Below are positions 6,309 through 7,207 of a DNA stretch of 7,207 bases, piece by piece. Origin of the DNA: UBA3495 sp964629875 (GTDB lineage: Bacteria > Chloroflexota > Dehalococcoidia > Lucifugimonadales > UBA3495). Position 1 is the stretch's first letter, and each line of letters opens with the position of its first letter. Location of the stretch: assembly GCA_964629875.1 (NCBI GenBank), contig CAZVRK010000045.1:1-7207 (forward strand), given 5' to 3'. The position numbers and the translations under genes were made by a program. Under the pieces are notes generated by a model, which was not told the DNA's origin, did not search any database, and saw nothing but the letters and a program-made list of their open reading frames with translations.

Positions 6309-6388
6309 CACTCCGAGTGGAGAGGATAACATCTAGAAAGCGCACTCTGAAACACTATCTGAGCTAGAACTGGGTGAATCGACACAAC

Positions 6389-6417
6389 TTGACACCCCAA
6401 ATACGTTTACGTAGGAT
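6389..6417 (+). promoter_or_regulatory. sigma70-type promoter of the NHL-repeat gene
   Basis: A perfect -35 hexamer TTGACA (6389-6394), a 17-base spacer and TAGGAT (6412-6417) precede the NHL-repeat gene. The predicted start near 6424 leaves a leader of about 45 bases. This promoter makes the downstream gene a separate transcription unit from the thiolase-GMC pair, although no intrinsic terminator is visible between them. Confidence 0.65.
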
Positions 6418-6436
6418 TACCGGGATCACAAGGAAC

Positions 6437-6450
6437 GAGATTCCAATCTC
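6437..6450 (+). repeat. small dyad in the 5' leader of the NHL-repeat gene
   Basis: GAGATT (6437-6442) and AATCTC (6445-6450) are complementary across two central bases, so in RNA a stem of about five pairs with a four-base loop could form. It ends five bases before the AAAGAGG ribosome-binding site. It may influence translation, but such short dyads are common by chance. Confidence 0.3.
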
Positions 6451-6468
6451 AATTAAAGAGGTATTAAT

Positions 6469-7207
6469 ATGGCAGACATTTATGGAGAGGGTAACTTTCA
6501 ATATAAATTTGTAGAAGACTGGATCAAGTTACCAGATGGTATGAAACTCTTAGAGTGTCCTGGAGTTGCAGTAGATGCGGAAGATCGCGTGTTTATATTG
6601 ACACGCGGAGAACACCCAATCATGGTCTTTGACAGAGACGGCAATTTCATAAGGTCATTCGGTGAAGGCTTATTCAGTGATAACCGGACTCACGGACTGT
6701 ATTACAGCCCTGCCGATGGGACACTGCTAGCCGCTGACGACGGTATACATACCATACAAAAATTCACGCCAGATGGCGAAAAAGTCATGGAGATCGGCGA
6801 GCGAAACCACCCTTCTCCGCGTTGGAGCGGCCAACCTTTCAACCGGCCAACTTCCGCTGCTATTAGACACAGTAATGGCGATATATACATCTCAGACGGA
6901 TACGGCAATTCAAAAATCCACGTTTACACTAGTGATGGCCAATATAAATTCTCATGGGGAGAACCCGGAATCGATGCAGGCCAATTTATTCGCCCACACA
7001 ATATCGTATTCGACGACCAAGAACGAGTATATGTAGTGGACCGTGAATGCCACCGGATACAAATATTCGATCCCGAAGGTAATTTCCTTACTATGTGGAG
7101 CAATATACATAGACCTGATTCGATGGTTCTATGGCAGGATCATGTATATATAGGAGAACTAAACGGTATGGGCGGAGTTGACGATGCGCCTGGCCTAGGG
7201 CACAGAG
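6469..7207 (+). CDS. NHL-repeat six-bladed propeller protein, peptidylglycine alpha-amidating lyase-like, 3' truncated
   Basis: The frame opens at ATG 6469, seven bases after AAAGAGG, and stays open for 246 codons to the window edge. The visible part contains at least four NHL-type propeller blades: GVAVDAEDRVFIL with MVFDRDGNFIRSFG (32-65), HGLYYSPADGTLLAADD (75-91), SAAIRHSNGDIYISDGYGNS (129-148) with VYTSDGQYKFSWG, and HNIVFDDQERVYVVDRE (177-193) with IQIFDPEGNF. Conserved His76 and His177, the FNRPT segment and SDGYGNSK are typical of bacterial proteins annotated as peptidyl-alpha-hydroxyglycine alpha-amidating lyase family. True lyase activity is unproven for most such bacterial relatives; they may be ligand-binding or hydrolytic propellers. 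There is no signal peptide, so a cytoplasmic location is likely. The gene has its own promoter. Confidence 0.88.
   Translation, partial: MADIYGEGNFQYKFVEDWIKLPDGMKLLECPGVAVDAEDRVFILTRGEHPIMVFDRDGNFIRSFGEGLFSDNRTHGLYYSPADGTLLAADDGIHTIQKFTPDGEKVMEIGERNHPSPRWSGQPFNRPTSAAIRHSNGDIYISDGYGNSKIHVYTSDGQYKFSWGEPGIDAGQFIRPHNIVFDDQERVYVVDRECHRIQIFDPEGNFLTMWSNIHRPDSMVLWQDHVYIGELNGMGGVDDAPGLGHR

Noticed and set aside
6309..6388. Possible terminator after the GMC gene
   Set aside because: Only a 4-bp CACT/AGTG stem is seen and no T-rich tract follows, so an intrinsic terminator is not supported.
6702..6908. Minus-strand open frame opposite the NHL-repeat gene
   Set aside because: It is antisense to clearly recognisable propeller blades and has no supporting motif or start signal.
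6773..7036. Plus-strand 87-codon frame inside the NHL-repeat gene
   Set aside because: It is a shifted-frame shadow of the real propeller frame starting at 6469, which carries conserved family motifs throughout.

Overview
The window is compact bacterial DNA, somewhat AT-rich by eye, with free use of codons such as ATA, AGA and CTA. It carries a family S9 peptidase, a thiolase, a GMC flavoprotein dehydrogenase and an NHL-repeat propeller related to the peptidylglycine alpha-amidating lyase family. That catabolic mix is common in marine SAR202-type Chloroflexota. The assignment is an inference from gene content and style; there is no phylogenetic marker except a tRNA fragment.

Layout. Positions 1-24 hold the 5' end of a minus-strand tRNA, probably tRNA-Ala, cut by the window edge, with a good sigma70-type promoter behind it at 38-66. 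Positions 67-1034 are gene-poor. They contain a very short minus-strand ORF for a 33-residue single-helix membrane protein (344-445), an unrecognised 154-residue minus-strand protein (570-1034), and several short hairpins and repeats. After a 206-base divergent spacer, all genes lie on the plus strand. A 64-residue unknown protein (1241-1435) overlaps by 14 bases the start of a complete 650-residue cytoplasmic prolyl-oligopeptidase-family peptidase (1422-3374). A new promoter (3385-3413) precedes an acetyl-CoA acetyltransferase-type thiolase (3461-4660) and, 52 bases later, a GMC oxidoreductase (4713-6308). A textbook-like promoter (6389-6417) then drives an NHL-repeat propeller protein that runs off the right edge (6469-7207).

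How the genes may work together. The first plus-strand pair looks translationally coupled and concerned with peptide turnover. The thiolase and GMC genes share a promoter and suggest oxidation of an alcohol followed by thiolytic cleavage of an acyl-CoA, although no substrate can be read from the sequence. The propeller gene has its own promoter and may be independent.

I found no convincing new multi-gene system, mobile element or CRISPR array. The least explained parts are the two minus-strand ORFs, the overlapping 64-residue ORF and the repeated TTCAAGAGA elements around them.
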